Source of the DNA: Ettlia oleoabundans
Lineage: Eukaryota > Chlorophyta > Chlorophyceae > Chlamydomonadales
DNA: 16,218 nt
Direction of reading: 5' to 3'
Assembly: GCA_019693395.1 (NCBI GenBank)
Contig: JAAMXP010004800.1
Coordinates: forward strand, 1-16,218
Of this stretch, positions 1 through 10,287 are shown piece by piece. The position numbers and the translations under genes are program-made. Each line of letters starts with the position of its first letter. Position 1 is the stretch's first letter. The notes below the pieces were generated by a model that did not search any database, was not told the origin of the DNA, and saw only the letters and a list, made by a program, of their open reading frames with translations.

Positions 1-120
1 GGGTCAAAGTCCCATTTTTCAGAGATCTTTTCTCCTGCTGGTGGGCCGTCGGCCCCTTTGGGGGCAGGGAGCGGTACGGCTGCTGTTTCAAGCCACGTCA
101 CGACAGCTGCACCCATGTTT

Positions 121-221
121 TCCTCTGCAGGCTGGAGCTCTACTACAATTGACTTACATGTGCAGATGGACCAAGGCTGGTAGTCTCGAGCACAAGTTGG
201 CAGCGCTTCCGCTTGACGCAG
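121..221 (+). repeat. Exon-like diverged repeat, copy 1
   Basis: The sequence after the acceptor-like tcctctgcag (121-130) resembles that at 1083-1189. In the same frame relative to the acceptor, both copies read Ala-x-Ala-Leu-Leu-Gln-Leu-Thr, then a Trp-Thr, and both contain ttggcagcg further on. The similarity then fades, with a weaker echo around an acacac/tgtgt motif (about 285-310 and 1230-1262). The two copies are about 960 bp apart. This may be a duplicated exon of a gene I could not assemble, or two copies of a decayed repeat. Confidence 0.45.
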
Positions 222-799
222 CTCCACGGGCGGGAGAAGACGCTGTGGGACACAGCTGTGCCTCAGACAGTTGGTGCTCTTGCAACACACACTGTGTATC
301 GTCCCCATGTGTAAGCAGCGAGCATCAAGCGAGCAGTAAAGCTTGGACTTCACAGTGCCACCAGCCGTGGAGCGTAGGCGCCAAAAGCGGCCACCATCCA
401 TCCAAGCATGCAAGGGCTCCGTTGCTGCCACAGTTCGAAACGCCATGCAGCCTTTCCTCCGCACGTTTCAGCGCTATTACAACCCCCTCTGTCGCTTCCC
501 AGCGCTGTTCCCTCGCAATGTGAAGCATCTTGCGAGCTGCTACAAGGAGCAGCTCTGCCCCCGGGGCCCACCTGCCTCTGCCTGGCCCACCGCCTTCCAG
601 CTGCTGCTGCCGCCAAGGGAATGCAAGACGGTGCCGCTGGGATCGCGCACTGCAAGAGCGCATACAATAAGTGGCAGCCGCAGCCAGGAGCACAAGGAAA
701 GGTAGTGTTGGTGGCCGCATCGTTGCTGTGGTTCAATGCCCGCTGCCCACGCCAGATGATCGACGTTACAGTCAGTATTCTCTGCTGCTCAAGGACGAG

Positions 800-840
800 T
801 TATTCTCTTGGGCGTGGTGTTATTCTCTATGGGCGTGGTG
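800..840 (+). repeat. Tandem duplication, two units of 20 and 21 bp
   Basis: The unit ttattctcttgggcgtggtg at 800-819 is followed directly by ttattctctatgggcgtggtg at 820-840. The two differ only in the middle. There is no coding consequence that I can support. Confidence 0.8.
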
Positions 841-1080
841 CTGGAGATGAGTGGCAAGGACTTCTCACTGGTAATTCCCAGTGGGCTGCCTGGTTGGCAA
901 GCGTTTTTGCGGCGGGAGGCTTTCTTTTCTGCTGGTTGGCTGCCTGGGTGGGGAGGGGCAGGATCGTTGGCTGGGAATTTCCCCGGAAAAGGGCTTACTG
1001 CCCATATTCGGTCTGGGTGCTGCTTTTGGGACAGATGGCTGTGCCCTGAAGTTGATTATTACCGCAGTACAACATTACTG

Positions 1081-1189
1081 CTTCCTCTGCAGGCCTCAGC
1101 TTTGCTACAACTGACCCATGGCTGGGGCTGGACTGGTGCTCGCACCTTTAGGCGCAAGATTGGCAGCGTGGTCACTTGCGGCGCTGGTG
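1081..1189 (+). repeat. Exon-like diverged repeat, copy 2
   Basis: This is the partner of the copy at 121-221. It starts with cttcctctgcag and the same Ala-x-Ala-Leu-Leu-Gln-Leu-Thr frame, and shares the later ttggcagcg. The open frame continues to a TAG ending at 1221. Identity is patchy, so the duplication, if real, is old. Confidence 0.45.
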
Positions 1190-2345
1190 GCAAAAGGCTC
1201 CAGGGTTTGCTGTTTGAGTAGGCGTCCGATGCTGTCACAACACAGAATGTGTTTGACCCTTGTGTTAGAAGCAGGGATGCGAAGGTTTTGAAAACAATGC
1301 AACCGAGCCGGCAGACGCACACCCATGCAGGCGCTTGCACACTGTCATTTATGCAACATCAAAGGCTGCTGACGTGACTTCTGCCGCCCGTGGCTAGCCG
1401 CTCCCGCCGCCTCTTCCACTCTCCAGTGCTTCTCCCCTGCAGCCGCTTCTGCAATCACTGCTGGATGCCCATCTTCGCTGGCTGCATACCTGCAAGGTGG
1501 AGAAAGCTGGGTATGCAAGCAGAGGTTTGGCAACAGCCAGAGCACACGCCTGCCACAGCAACAACAGGGCAGTTGCCCAGTGGCAATGATTGTTGCTGCA
1601 CCCTTGGGCATTTGCTGTTCATGCTGCTTGTGCACACAGCCCGCTTGCTCTTTCTACGCTGCACCAACTGCCCTAGTCTCCAGTTGTGCCATCCCGAATG
1701 CACCTGACACGAACGAAATCAACAGCAGCAGCGAGGTGTCGGCACGTCTTTGAGGTCCCAAGGAGCTTGCAGCTAGCCGGCAGCCACGCTGCAGATGGGA
1801 CGGCCTGGGCTACCCCGCTCAATATGGCGCACCTTCTTGCCTAAATTCATCCGATACTGCTTTCAGTTTTTGGGGAAGCTGACAGGGCTGCGTGCCGCTG
1901 TGCCGCCTGCTATGGCCCCCACAGCAGAGGGTTGGGGAGCGAGCACGAGAACCGGCGGCGGCACAGCAGGCGGGCGGTAACGGCGGCAGACTCTGGCTGC
2001 GCTCACGCTGGAACGCTCCTGAACAGAACCTGGGGTTTTCACTCAACTTGGATAGCCATCTCTACATATAATCCTTTCCCACCTCCTTTGGTTGTACACG
2101 TGCCTGCTGGCAGGTCAATGGAGTACCTGCGTCATTGCATTTTGAAGTTTTCACCGCAATGTGACATCTCAGATACGGGGAGTTGTTAACAGAACTACCG
2201 GTTGTACCGTGGTTTGTACCCGCAGGCCACAAACTCTAGGTCTTTATCCCTCCAAGTAGCTTTTTAAACCTGGGCCGGCGCACTGCTCCGCTTGCTGCAT
2301 TGCTGGGAAGAGGTGCGCGCTAGGCTGCACCAGACACCAACAGCC

Positions 2346-5167
2346 ATGCAAATGGAGAAGGGCACCAGCGCAGCTGAGGTTTTAACGCCCGAGGTGCTAC
2401 GGGCAGCGTCACGTTCCAGTCATGAAGCTCCCACGAAGCCCGGGGAGAGGTCGCCCTCCAGGTGTGCAGTCCCGCCAATCGCTAGCACACGCGCCACACA
2501 GCTCCTACCTGTGTGGGCACAGGGGAACAATGGTTGTCACCGGGTTTACGAGCAGTGTAAGACAGGAACAACCGTGTTCAACAAACAGTACTACAGCAAT
2601 GTAGGAGCAGTTTTTGCCAGCTCTGGAGAGCCTGACTGTCCGGTACCTGAGTGATTGGCAGTTGCGGTTGGCGCCCGCCGCCCTAGGGCGCTACCCTCCC
2701 AAGCTCTTTCCTTTCTTGATCTGGTTGCAGGAGCTCATCGTCCGCAGCCAAGTCCCCTTCTAAGATGGGTGGCAGGCTCAGGTGGGAGCCAAGTGACCTG
2801 GGAGCGGGGGTGTGGCACCAGGGGGCTACGCTGCCAACACAACTTGGTGTTTCTGCCATGGTATGATGATAAGACAGTCAATTCCCATTGCGCGTATGCC
2901 GCGGTTTCTTTGTCACGCACCCTGCTGCCTGCCCTGCAGGCGATGCGGGCACACGCTGTCGTTTGTGCCTCTGTGGGCGCTGCTGTCTCTGGGGCTGCTG
3001 GTGGCCGGCCTCACCCTCACCGCCATCAAGGGCCCAGCAGCAGCGGACGCTGCAGACGGTCTTCTGGCCCTGTTGTCCAGCAGTACTGGCAGCGGATTCC
3101 CAAAGTACATGCAAGTGTACAGCACCAGTGTGTGGGTGACTGTGGGTGTGGCGGGTGCGGGGGTGGCGGCGCTCATCTTGGGGGCCTCACTGCGCCTCGA
3201 CCAACGCCTTCGCAAGGCCGGCAAGTACAACAAGCCCAAAGGTAAGCCGCACACGCTGCTCCTTGCTGTAGATTGCAACTGCAAATAAGGCACGCAAGCG
3301 TGTTTGCAGTGCCTCTGCATGCACTACAAGACCGCTTTTCTCAGGCACATGACGTGACAGCTTGTCCTTTGCAGGCCCCTATGGCCCGCTGCTGTTCAGG
3401 TTCTACTGCTTCCTAGACTGGGTGGGCCTGATTCTGGTGACCCTGCTGGCGCTGTGGGCGGCGGTTGTTGGTGTGATGCTGGCCAGCTGGGCGGCGCAGT
3501 GCTGGAACCTGGAGCAGGTGTGGGTGGGTGCAGCATTCATGTGTGTGTGTGTGTGTTGGGGGCACGGGTGGCGGGTAGTGCGCAGCCTGCGCATTCGTCT
3601 GTTGCATCTGGCAACGCATGAATTGCGAGCCCAGGCGCCTTACAGTCTGCCAGATACACATCAATCTCTGCCTGACCCCCGCCCGTCATTTACAGGGCGC
3701 CAAGGTTGCCAGCATGGACCTGGCTGCTCTGTCTGGCATGAGCGAGAGGTACAGGCAGAGCCTGGACGAGTTTGCCGCCGTCATCATGGCCACCGCCACC
3801 GGCACCAGTAAGTGGGCTTGGGCTGGAATGCCAGGGTGCGGCGCTAGGCAGGGCGCACCAGCAGGCAGCATGCATGCGCGCTTTAAGGTAGACTACCCAA
3901 GGCATTGGCCCTTGCCCTGCTGCATTGCATTGGTGTTGATGGATGTGATCCTGCTGCTCCCTCCTGCAGCAATAGTGCAGCTGACAGCTACGGACAGCAA
4001 GGAGCGGTCCGGCATGCCAGATGTGGACGGCAGCGCACCAGCCCCAGCAGCTGCCCCCTTGGCGGCCTCCCCAGCCTCATCCCCAGCACCTGTTGAGCAG
4101 CAGGCCAGTGCTCCAGCCCCGGCTTCAGGCCAGGTCAGTGCGACTGAGCTGGACAGCCCCAAGCCAACAACAACCCAGGTCCCCGCCGTCAGCGTTCCCA
4201 ACACCGCTCCAGCCTCTGCTCCCACCCCTCCAAGCACTGCGGCCCCCCTACCAGCAGGCAGTTTGGCACAGAGAATCAACACCACGATTGCCTCCATGCT
4301 GCCCACCCTCACCTCCTACGCCGCCAACTTCTCAGAGGTGGACACGCGTGCAGCTGTGCTGCAGGAGAATGGGCGGTGCCCCTCAGGTGCGGGAACCACA
4401 GCCAAATTTGCCCGGCTAGCCCATGCTGGCCTTGCGCCAGCCACGCATCCTTCAATGAATGTGTACGTAAAGGTACGGCGCGCAACCAGGCAGCACATCC
4501 GCCTGCAGCTATCCAAGCCCGCTGCAGCTGCTGCAGGTGTGGGCTGTTTTCATGCACTGCTCCCTTCCTTGCCTTCTGTGCCCCTTGCAGCGGCATGCCT
4601 CAATATGGCGATGTACCCCTTCACCAAGAGCGCAGCCTGCATATGCACCCAGGTGGGGATGACGGCCACCACCCAGCTGGCTGAGAGCTGCAAGGAAACG
4701 GCGGTGTGGGTGCTGGTTGGCATGGCGGGGCTGTTTGTGGGGGCCACCTTTGCCGCCATGGAGCTAAGCGCAGACGCTCTGATGCTGGCCGCCGACCAAG
4801 TCTTCTTGAGAGTGATCAAACGCAAGGCTTCCAGGTGGGTGGGTGTCAGTTGTGTGCGGCGGGGGGGAGGGGCTGGAAAGCATGGTAAATGCAAACCAGT
4901 GTGTACCAGCCAGCTGTTGGTCAATCAGCCGTCGTGCCGCTGCCTCCATCTGCGTGCGGAGCACCCTTACTGGCACATGTGCTCCCCGCTCCTGACAGCG
5001 TCACTGCCTTTCCCTTGCATGTCTGCTGTGGTTGTAGGTCCAGCAGCAAGGGCACTGCCCGCAAGATTGAGGAGGGCAGCATGACCAGGAGGGAGATGCT
5101 GTCACCTGCATTGCCCAGCAGAGGCAGCTACCCCTATCTCACTGTCAACGCCAATGGCGCAACTTAA
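2346..5167 (+). CDS. Four-span membrane protein, unrecognised
   Basis: Proposed exons are 2346-2461, 2731-2781, 2940-3241, 3375-3517, 3696-3807, 3970-4386, 4591-4834 and 5038-5167. All junctions are GT-AG and all phases agree, giving 504 aa. I do not recognise the family. Residues 1-60 form a basic, Ser-rich tail. Hydrophobic segments lie near 62-85, 117-138, 168-194 and 417-437. A basic loop (about 141-165) joins spans 2 and 3. Between spans 3 and 4 lies a loop of about 220 residues with a Pro/Ala-rich linker (263-340), two Asn-glycosylation sequons (N345, N361) and cysteines 378, 383, 397, 399 and 414. The C-tail is again basic. Positive charges therefore put both tails and the short loop in the cytosol and the long loop outside or in the lumen, a tetraspanin- or claudin-like topology. 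That likeness is of layout only; no signature motif was seen. The start rests on the first ATG in phase (2346; a second is at 2352). The first two exons are the least certain part. Confidence 0.78.
3540..3557. repeat. GT dinucleotide microsatellite
   Basis: About eight GT units lie inside the intron 3518-3695 of the membrane-protein gene. The run is just downstream of the donor. Confidence 0.9.
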
Positions 5168-5566
5168 GCGGCCTTTTGGCACCACAGCCATTGATTGGAA
5201 TGCATCCTGGAGCATGAGACCCCGTTTGGCTCGGACGAACATGTGACACACATTGACATGCACACTTACCTACTTTTGACTTGTGACAGCCTCACTGTAT
5301 GTTCACACTCCCACATTGTTTTTGCGCAGCTTGTCCAATGGAGCCAAATCTTCCTTAGATTTAGCTTCTTGGTTTAATACTGGGTGCTGTGCAAGCGCCT
5401 TGCTTTGAAAAGTCGATGCATAGCTGGCCCAGGCCGTCCTGTGATATCACCAGAACAGTTTGTACCCAAGGATGCTGCCATGTGAGAGTGATAACCCGAT
5501 TGCCGCCACCTTACAGTCCGTCACAGGCTCCATCAAGCCAAATAGTCGCCTTTCAAAACAGTCCTG
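5168..5566. other. Convergent intergenic region, 3' untranslated ends
   Basis: This stretch lies between the stop of the plus-strand membrane-protein gene and the stop of the minus-strand unknown gene. It is AT-richer than the exons around it. I found no TGTAA on the plus strand, so the poly(A) signal of the membrane-protein gene is not identified. A minus-strand TGTAA is at 5515-5511. Confidence 0.6.
5511..5515 (-). terminator. Candidate TGTAA polyadenylation signal
   Basis: The plus strand reads TTACA, i.e. TGTAA on the minus strand, about 52 nt beyond the TAG at 5567. TGTAA is the usual chlorophyte poly(A) signal. A five-base motif is weak evidence on its own; its position supports it. 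Confidence 0.45.
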
Positions 5567-6774
5567 CTAGGATGTTGTGCCAAACTCCCGCCGGAAAGCG
5601 GCTTCATCCAGCACAATGGGCGGCACCTGCCAGCGCAGGCCGCCACCGTCACTCGCAGCTTCCACCTGCCGCTTGCGCACATGATCTTGCTGCTCCAAGG
5701 GCAGCTGCTGCAGAAGCTGCTCCCTCTGCTGCTCCAGTTCACCCACCCGCCTTGCCAGCAGCAGCGGGGCTTCGCAACCAAAGAGGTGAACGTAGCAGCG
5801 CAGAATGTTAAAGCTGCCGCCGCTGGCCCCATCATCCTGTGCTATGTCATCCTCGTAATCCAAAAAATCGTCTCCTGCAGGTACGTGGGAGGCAAGGGGA
5901 TGTGTGTGCGTGGTTTTTAGGGGGGGTTGGGAGTAGGGGCCGACGTGGGCGGTGCTGCAGTTAACTTGGGATGGTTTGCTTGGGCAAGAAGCACCAGTGC
6001 ACCGACTGCTTTCTCTGTGCGTTAAAGCACAGCTTATCGCAGGCAACAAGCAGGGTGGTGAGCAGCAAGTAGGAACAGGCACCGGTTTGAAGTTACCAAA
6101 AGCCAGCAGCTGGCTCCTCACCAATATCCACCAGCATTTCATCTGCAGCAGCGCATATGCAGTGTGGTGGTGTGGATGCGGCACTTGGTGCGAGATATCA
6201 AGCGCATCAGATGCTGCATGCGTAACATAACTCACCCACTTGTAAGAATTGTAGCAGCGCCTCATCTGGCTGCACCCCCCGCAAGGCGTACACCAGCTGG
6301 TTGAGGAGGCGGTAGTCAAAGCTCTTGGCAGCTGACGCCCGCAGCGCCTCCTGCAGGCTGAAACCGCGGCTCTCGTGGTGCCCTTGTTGCGGCACGGTTG
6401 GGTGCTGCAGCATGATGGAGCAGATGCGGCGCTCCTCCCGCCAGTACAGGCGCCCCTCCTCCAGCTCCCGCTGCACGCCACCTGTCAGCAGCCCACGCTC
6501 ACGCAAAACCTGCTGCATCGCCTCCAACCCTGCCAAATTGTCAGCTGAGCGGTAAGGGGTGGCAGCCTTGAGGGGCAACTTGTCGTGCAAGAGACAAAGC
6601 GTGTACGGCAGTGCTGCCACTCCCAACCAATCCCTCACCGGCATTGCCAGGCTGCTCCACCAGGTTCTCCACTCCCGCTGCTGTTGCCTGCTCGTTGTCT
6701 TCATCTGCCTGGTAAATAACTCCCTCCACGAACACCAACAGCTGCAGGACACCATGGTGGCGATCATTGTGCAT
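5567..6774 (-). CDS. Conserved plant/algal protein of unknown function
   Basis: Minus-strand exons are 6774(or further)-6639, 6544-6236, 6142-6122 and 5874-5567. All introns are GT-AG and phase 1, giving at least 257 aa. From memory it resembles an uncharacterised land-plant family sharing a Phe-Asp-Tyr-Arg-x-Leu-Asn motif, a Leu-Val-(Asp/Glu)-Ile-x-Asp-Asp segment, the acidic Asp-Tyr-Glu-Asp-Asp motif and a Phe-Asn-Ile-(Leu/Tyr)-Arg motif. All are present in order. The acidic DDFLDYEDD is like the DDxxD of isoprenoid synthases, but nothing else supports an enzyme of that class. The C-terminal third has a Glu/Gln-rich helical stretch likely to form a coiled coil. The ATG at 6774 is the first in the N-terminal frame with a plausible context. 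The frame stays open upstream past a ctgcttgcag-type acceptor near 6850, so an earlier start exon is quite possible. No targeting signal is visible in the part seen. Confidence 0.72.
6122..6142 (-). other. 21-nt microexon of the unknown plant/algal gene
   Basis: On the minus strand, gctgctgcag precedes and gtgagg follows a 21-nt segment that reads Asp-Glu-Met-Leu-Val-Asp-Ile-Gly across its two phase-1 junctions. Inserting it keeps the frame. It also supplies the residues that family members carry immediately before the Asp-Asp motif and that are missing if exon 6544-6236 is joined directly to 5874-5567. The flanking introns are 93 and 247 nt. Confidence 0.78.
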
Positions 6775-7492
6775 TGCGCGCGCCGCAGCAGTGCCAATGC
6801 AAGGCGCCGATGCGCTGATACCTGCTGCATGGAACGCAATCACGCCCTTGACTGCAAGCACTCACGTGCCACCATTTCAGAAAGTCCGTTTGTGGAAGTC
6901 CATGTAAAGGCAAGTAAGTCAAAACGAAGTCCTGTACAGAAGGGCCAGGTTGATATGTTTAGCAAGGCTACGGCTGTGCCACTGATGCAGATGGTGCCGG
7001 ACTGTGTTGCAGCATGTAAGGTGTCCAGTCTCGACGGCTGCAACAACATTGGTGTCGCCATCCCTGTACTTCACTCGCCTCAATAGTGTGCTGCGCCCGT
7101 TCCCTGCAGCACCGCGACACAAGCAAGTCAGGACATGATGCCTTTCACGTGCTGCAGGTGTTGGCTATCTTAAAGCTGCACATTCGCACATGATATACAT
7201 ACTATACATACAGTGCCTTGAAGCTGATGCAGAGTCGGTCAGCAGCAGAAGGGCCCCCGCTTGACATCTGGCAGTTTGAAGGAGCCCAAACCGAACGCAG
7301 TTACAAAGGAAACAAGAGGAACGACGGTGAACGACTGCATGCGAAACGTAATGCAAGTGCCCAGTAAGTACTTGCTGTACAAACGTCAGATGTTGGGCTG
7401 AGCGCAGCATGACGCCCAGTTGCTGCTACTGCTGCTGCTTTGCTGGTAGCTGTGCCGCGGCAAAGCCAGCAAGTGCTGGCTGCCGTGTTGTC
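6775..7492. other. Stretch between two minus-strand genes
   Basis: This holds the 5' side of the unknown plant/algal gene (possibly an unplaced first exon) and the 3' untranslated region of the PDH E1 beta gene. An ATG-initiated 73-codon minus-strand frame at 7061-6840 is AT-rich, uses codons rare in the neighbouring genes and has no family resemblance. I do not call it a gene, although its last part could join in phase as a leader exon. Confidence 0.5.
7301..7305 (-). terminator. Candidate TGTAA polyadenylation signal of PDH E1 beta gene
   Basis: TTACA on the plus strand reads TGTAA on the minus strand, about 190 nt after the TAG of the PDH E1 beta gene. The distance is normal for a green-algal 3' untranslated region. 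Confidence 0.5.
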
Positions 7493-10287
7493 CTATTTGC
7501 CCAACATCCGCTTGACTGTAGCCACCACATGATCCACCTGTGGCAGCGCTGCCGCCTCCAGGTTCTGAGCATATGGCATCGGCACCTCTGCACCCGTCAC
7601 GCGCTCAGGCGGCGCATCCAGGTCATCAAAGCACTCCTCCACCGCAATGCTGATGATCTCTGAAAGCGCAGGGGGAAATGATCAGGAAAGTGATTATTTT
7701 AAAGCCATAATTGAGTCGGGGTGGACTAACAGGCGTTCAAGTTGGGTAAGGCTTAGGGTGCACTGTTACAGCATGCAGGGAGTGGTAAGGCAACTTGCAG
7801 CCAGCAAGGGTTCTTGTCACGTTGTTGATGCCATATGAAAACCCAGCAGCGGCACCCTGGGCCCCACTGTTGGCTGCTGCCGTGTGCCGTTGGCCCCCCC
7901 TCGCACCCGATCCTACGCCGCTCTGCGGCCATCCCTCCTCCACCGACACGACCCGGTGCGTCTTGCGCACAGAGGCGGCTATGGCATCACGGTCGATGGG
8001 CTTGATGCTGCGCAGGTTGAGCACCTCTGCGCTGATGCCTTCCTGCTCCAGCAGCTCAGCAGCCTTGAGGTTGTAACCCACCACTTTGCCAAATCCAACC
8101 AGCGTCACGTCATTGCCGCTGCGCATGACCTACATGTGGTGCAGCATGTGGCCAACGACGGCAGGCCAGAGCGGATAGTCAGGAGTATGGAGGGTGGCAT
8201 GGCTACGCAGACTAGGCCTGGCTGGAATGCAGCTGCTGTCGCATTCACTCGGGTGTGCTTCATCCATGGCAAGGTTAAAGCAAGGATACAAGTGCTCCCT
8301 GTAGCCGCCTGCCTGCATAACACACACATGACACGCACTCCTCCGCTCCTGCCCCTCATCCCACCCATCCCAACCCTTCACAACCCCAACCGCAGCGAGC
8401 CCACCTTGGCCTTGCCGATGGGCACCGTGAAGTCCTTGTCCAGCACCGATTCATCCACAGGAAAAGCCTCGCCGTACAGGATTTCATTCTCCAGCACCAC
8501 CACGGGGTCGGGGTCGCGGATGGCGGCCTTGAGCAGGCCACGCGAGTCCTCGCTGTCATAGGGGGCCACCACCTGCGGCAGTGGGCAAGCAGCATGGGCA
8601 CGCACTTTGGAGCTTGGCACGCATGACATGGGCATGTTTAGGACCAGAGCCCGGGATGTGAGCACTGGGTTTGTGCCCATCACTTCCCCATCACTTCCCA
8701 AGGGGGAGCCAGGCATTGAAAACAGGGCCACGCCAACCATGTTGCTTACAAATCAAGCAGCATTTCCCACAGGCAGCAGTTGGAACCTGCAGCATGCATT
8801 CAGCCCTTAGCTCCGCACTTCCACCCACCTACCCTGCCAACCCTACCTTGAGGCCAGGTACCGAGCTGTACCAGGCTGCAAAGCACTGCGAGTGCTGCGC
8901 TGCTACGCCCGCCGCCGCGCCATTTGGTCCACGGAAGACAATGGGGCAAGACACCTGCCCCGCGCTCATGTAGTAGTGCTTGGCAGCGGAGTTGACTATC
9001 TGGTCAATAGCTTGCATGGAGAAGTTGAAGGTCATAAACTCCACAACGGGGCGCAACCCTTGAAACGCGGCGCCGACGCCGATGCCCGTGAACCCCGCCT
9101 GCAGCAGCAGGAAAAGCAGCGATGGTGGTGAGAGAGCGCACTGTACAGAGAACACTGTCAACAGCAGGAGTGGTGGCAGAAGCTCACGCTGTATACATTG
9201 CTAGACAGCAGAAGTAATGGCGTCGGTAGCAGTGAGGGCAACAACGACGTAGGGCTGGACAGCAAGGAAAGAGATGGATAGCAGCTGTCGACAGACGCAG
9301 CACAGGGAACAGAAGATTATTGCTAATCTGCTGCCCACCAGTCTGCCGTAGCTCCCAACCACATTTCACAACATCCATGCCCTTTTTGCCCGCCAGGCCT
9401 TTCATGCAAGCCAGCCAGTGCAGCAGGCACACAGACAACTGGGGAGGGGCGCTGATACGAGCGACACGTGCCTCGGTGATGGGGGTGTCCTTGACGCGCT
9501 TTGGGCCGTACTTTTGCAGCAAGCCACGTGTAATCTTGTAAGCCCCCTGGTACTCCGCCACCTCCTCTCCCATGATAAACACACTCTCGTCCCGCGCCAT
9601 CTCATCGTCCATCGCTGCACACACGAACAGTGTACACGTCACACATGCACGAACACAACAGGGCTGGAGGGCCCAAACAAAGGTGTCGCCAACAACCTTG
9701 CACATCTTAAGGTTGGGGCAGGGCAATGCACAGCATGCACCAAGCAACAGAAGACATGAGCCACAGTGCCTGGAAGAGTAGCGCAAATGGTTCATGCCTT
9801 GACGCCCAGCCTTTGAAGCGGGCGGGCGCCAATGATGCCCGGATTAACCGGCTAATTGTAAACCCACCTGAGTTGAGTGCGTCACGCACAGTCATCTGCA
9901 GACAACGAAAAGCAAATGCAGTGGCGATAGAGTTAAGAGCACTTGAGTCCAGGATTTCTGGCCCTAGGCAGCGAAGCCCCATCGTGCTGATTGATTGCAA
10001 AAGACTGCCAGGTCCAGAATACTGAGCCTTCCCTGCCAGAGTGCCATAACGCCAAGGCAGATGATGTATTGCATGATCTTACCTGTGACGTGGCATAACT
10101 CCTGAGGAGCTGCGGCACCAAGGTGGAGGTCTCCCCCTGCGCAGGTAGGGAGGCACCGCCGCCAAGGGGTCAGCCCAATTTTCGCTCTGACTGCCGCGCG
10201 CGTCATCCCGTTCAATCACTCGCAGATTGAGGTGCGCACCTGGCTCCTGCGCAGCAGCGCAGCCGCCCCAAAGCCCAGTCGCTGCAT
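7493..10287 (-). CDS. PDHB: Pyruvate dehydrogenase E1 component, beta subunit, mitochondrial
   Basis: This is the beta subunit of the thiamine-diphosphate-dependent E1 enzyme, which decarboxylates pyruvate in the mitochondrial pyruvate dehydrogenase complex as an alpha2-beta2 heterotetramer. Exons are 10287-10240, 10136-10083, 9895-9868, 9614-9472, 9098-8847, 8572-8405, 8129-7907 and 7659-7493: 360 aa, the usual family length, with every phase consistent. Residues 1-34 are rich in Arg, Ala and Leu without acids apart from E18, typical of a presequence. The mature part starts near the conserved Met-Thr-Val-Arg-Asp-Ala-Leu-Asn (35-42). Then come MGEEV (58-62; E61 is the expected cofactor-contacting Glu), [40 protein letters not shown] and the C-terminal GAEVPMPYA. 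The sequence is closer to the mitochondrial than the plastid E1 beta. The fourth intron (9471-9099) has a GC donor. The gene is divergent from the histone chaperone gene. Confidence 0.96.
9868..9895 (-). other. 28-nt exon of the PDH E1 beta gene
   Basis: The exon begins exactly at the ATG of Met-Thr-Val-Arg-Asp, after tgtctgcag, and ends one base into the next codon before gtgggt. It joins the presequence exons to the catalytic region. Phase and conserved residues on both sides fix its limits. Confidence 0.9.

Larger units (their letters stand above)
1..2345. other. Gene-poor stretch, no supported coding region
   Basis: I see no reading frame here with the composition or family resemblance of the genes further right. 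The longest open frames are chance frames in GC-rich sequence and have no supporting splice structure. What is present: a diverged exon-like repeat pair (about 121-221 and 1081-1189), a short tandem duplication (800-840), and an AT-richer stretch just before 2280 that may belong to the promoter of the gene starting at 2346. It could be intergenic DNA, a long 5' or 3' untranslated region, or remains of an old gene. Confidence 0.5.

Noticed and set aside
408..1049. A 213-codon plus-strand open frame
   Set aside because: The start is not in a supported context, the composition is that of a chance frame, and no family resemblance is seen. Overlapping frames on both strands are equally long.
3618..5084. 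A 488-codon plus-strand frame read as one exon
   Set aside because: Two introns whose lengths are multiples of three (3808-3969 and 4387-4590) lie within it. It starts inside an intron and ends in another; the spliced model explains the hydrophobic segments and the C-terminus better.
6840..7061. ATG-initiated 73-codon minus-strand frame upstream of the unknown plant/algal gene
   Set aside because: It is AT-rich with codons unlike the neighbours and has no family resemblance. It could be a leader exon but this cannot be supported.
9184..9795. A 203-codon minus-strand frame around the PDH E1 beta fourth exon
   Set aside because: Only 9614-9472 matches the family; the ends are intron sequence on both sides.
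9964..10215. Minus-strand frame starting at an ATG at 10215 or 10206, as the start of PDH E1 beta
   Set aside because: Its frame does not join the catalytic region in phase. Exons 10287-10240 and 10136-10083 give a fitting presequence with all phases correct.
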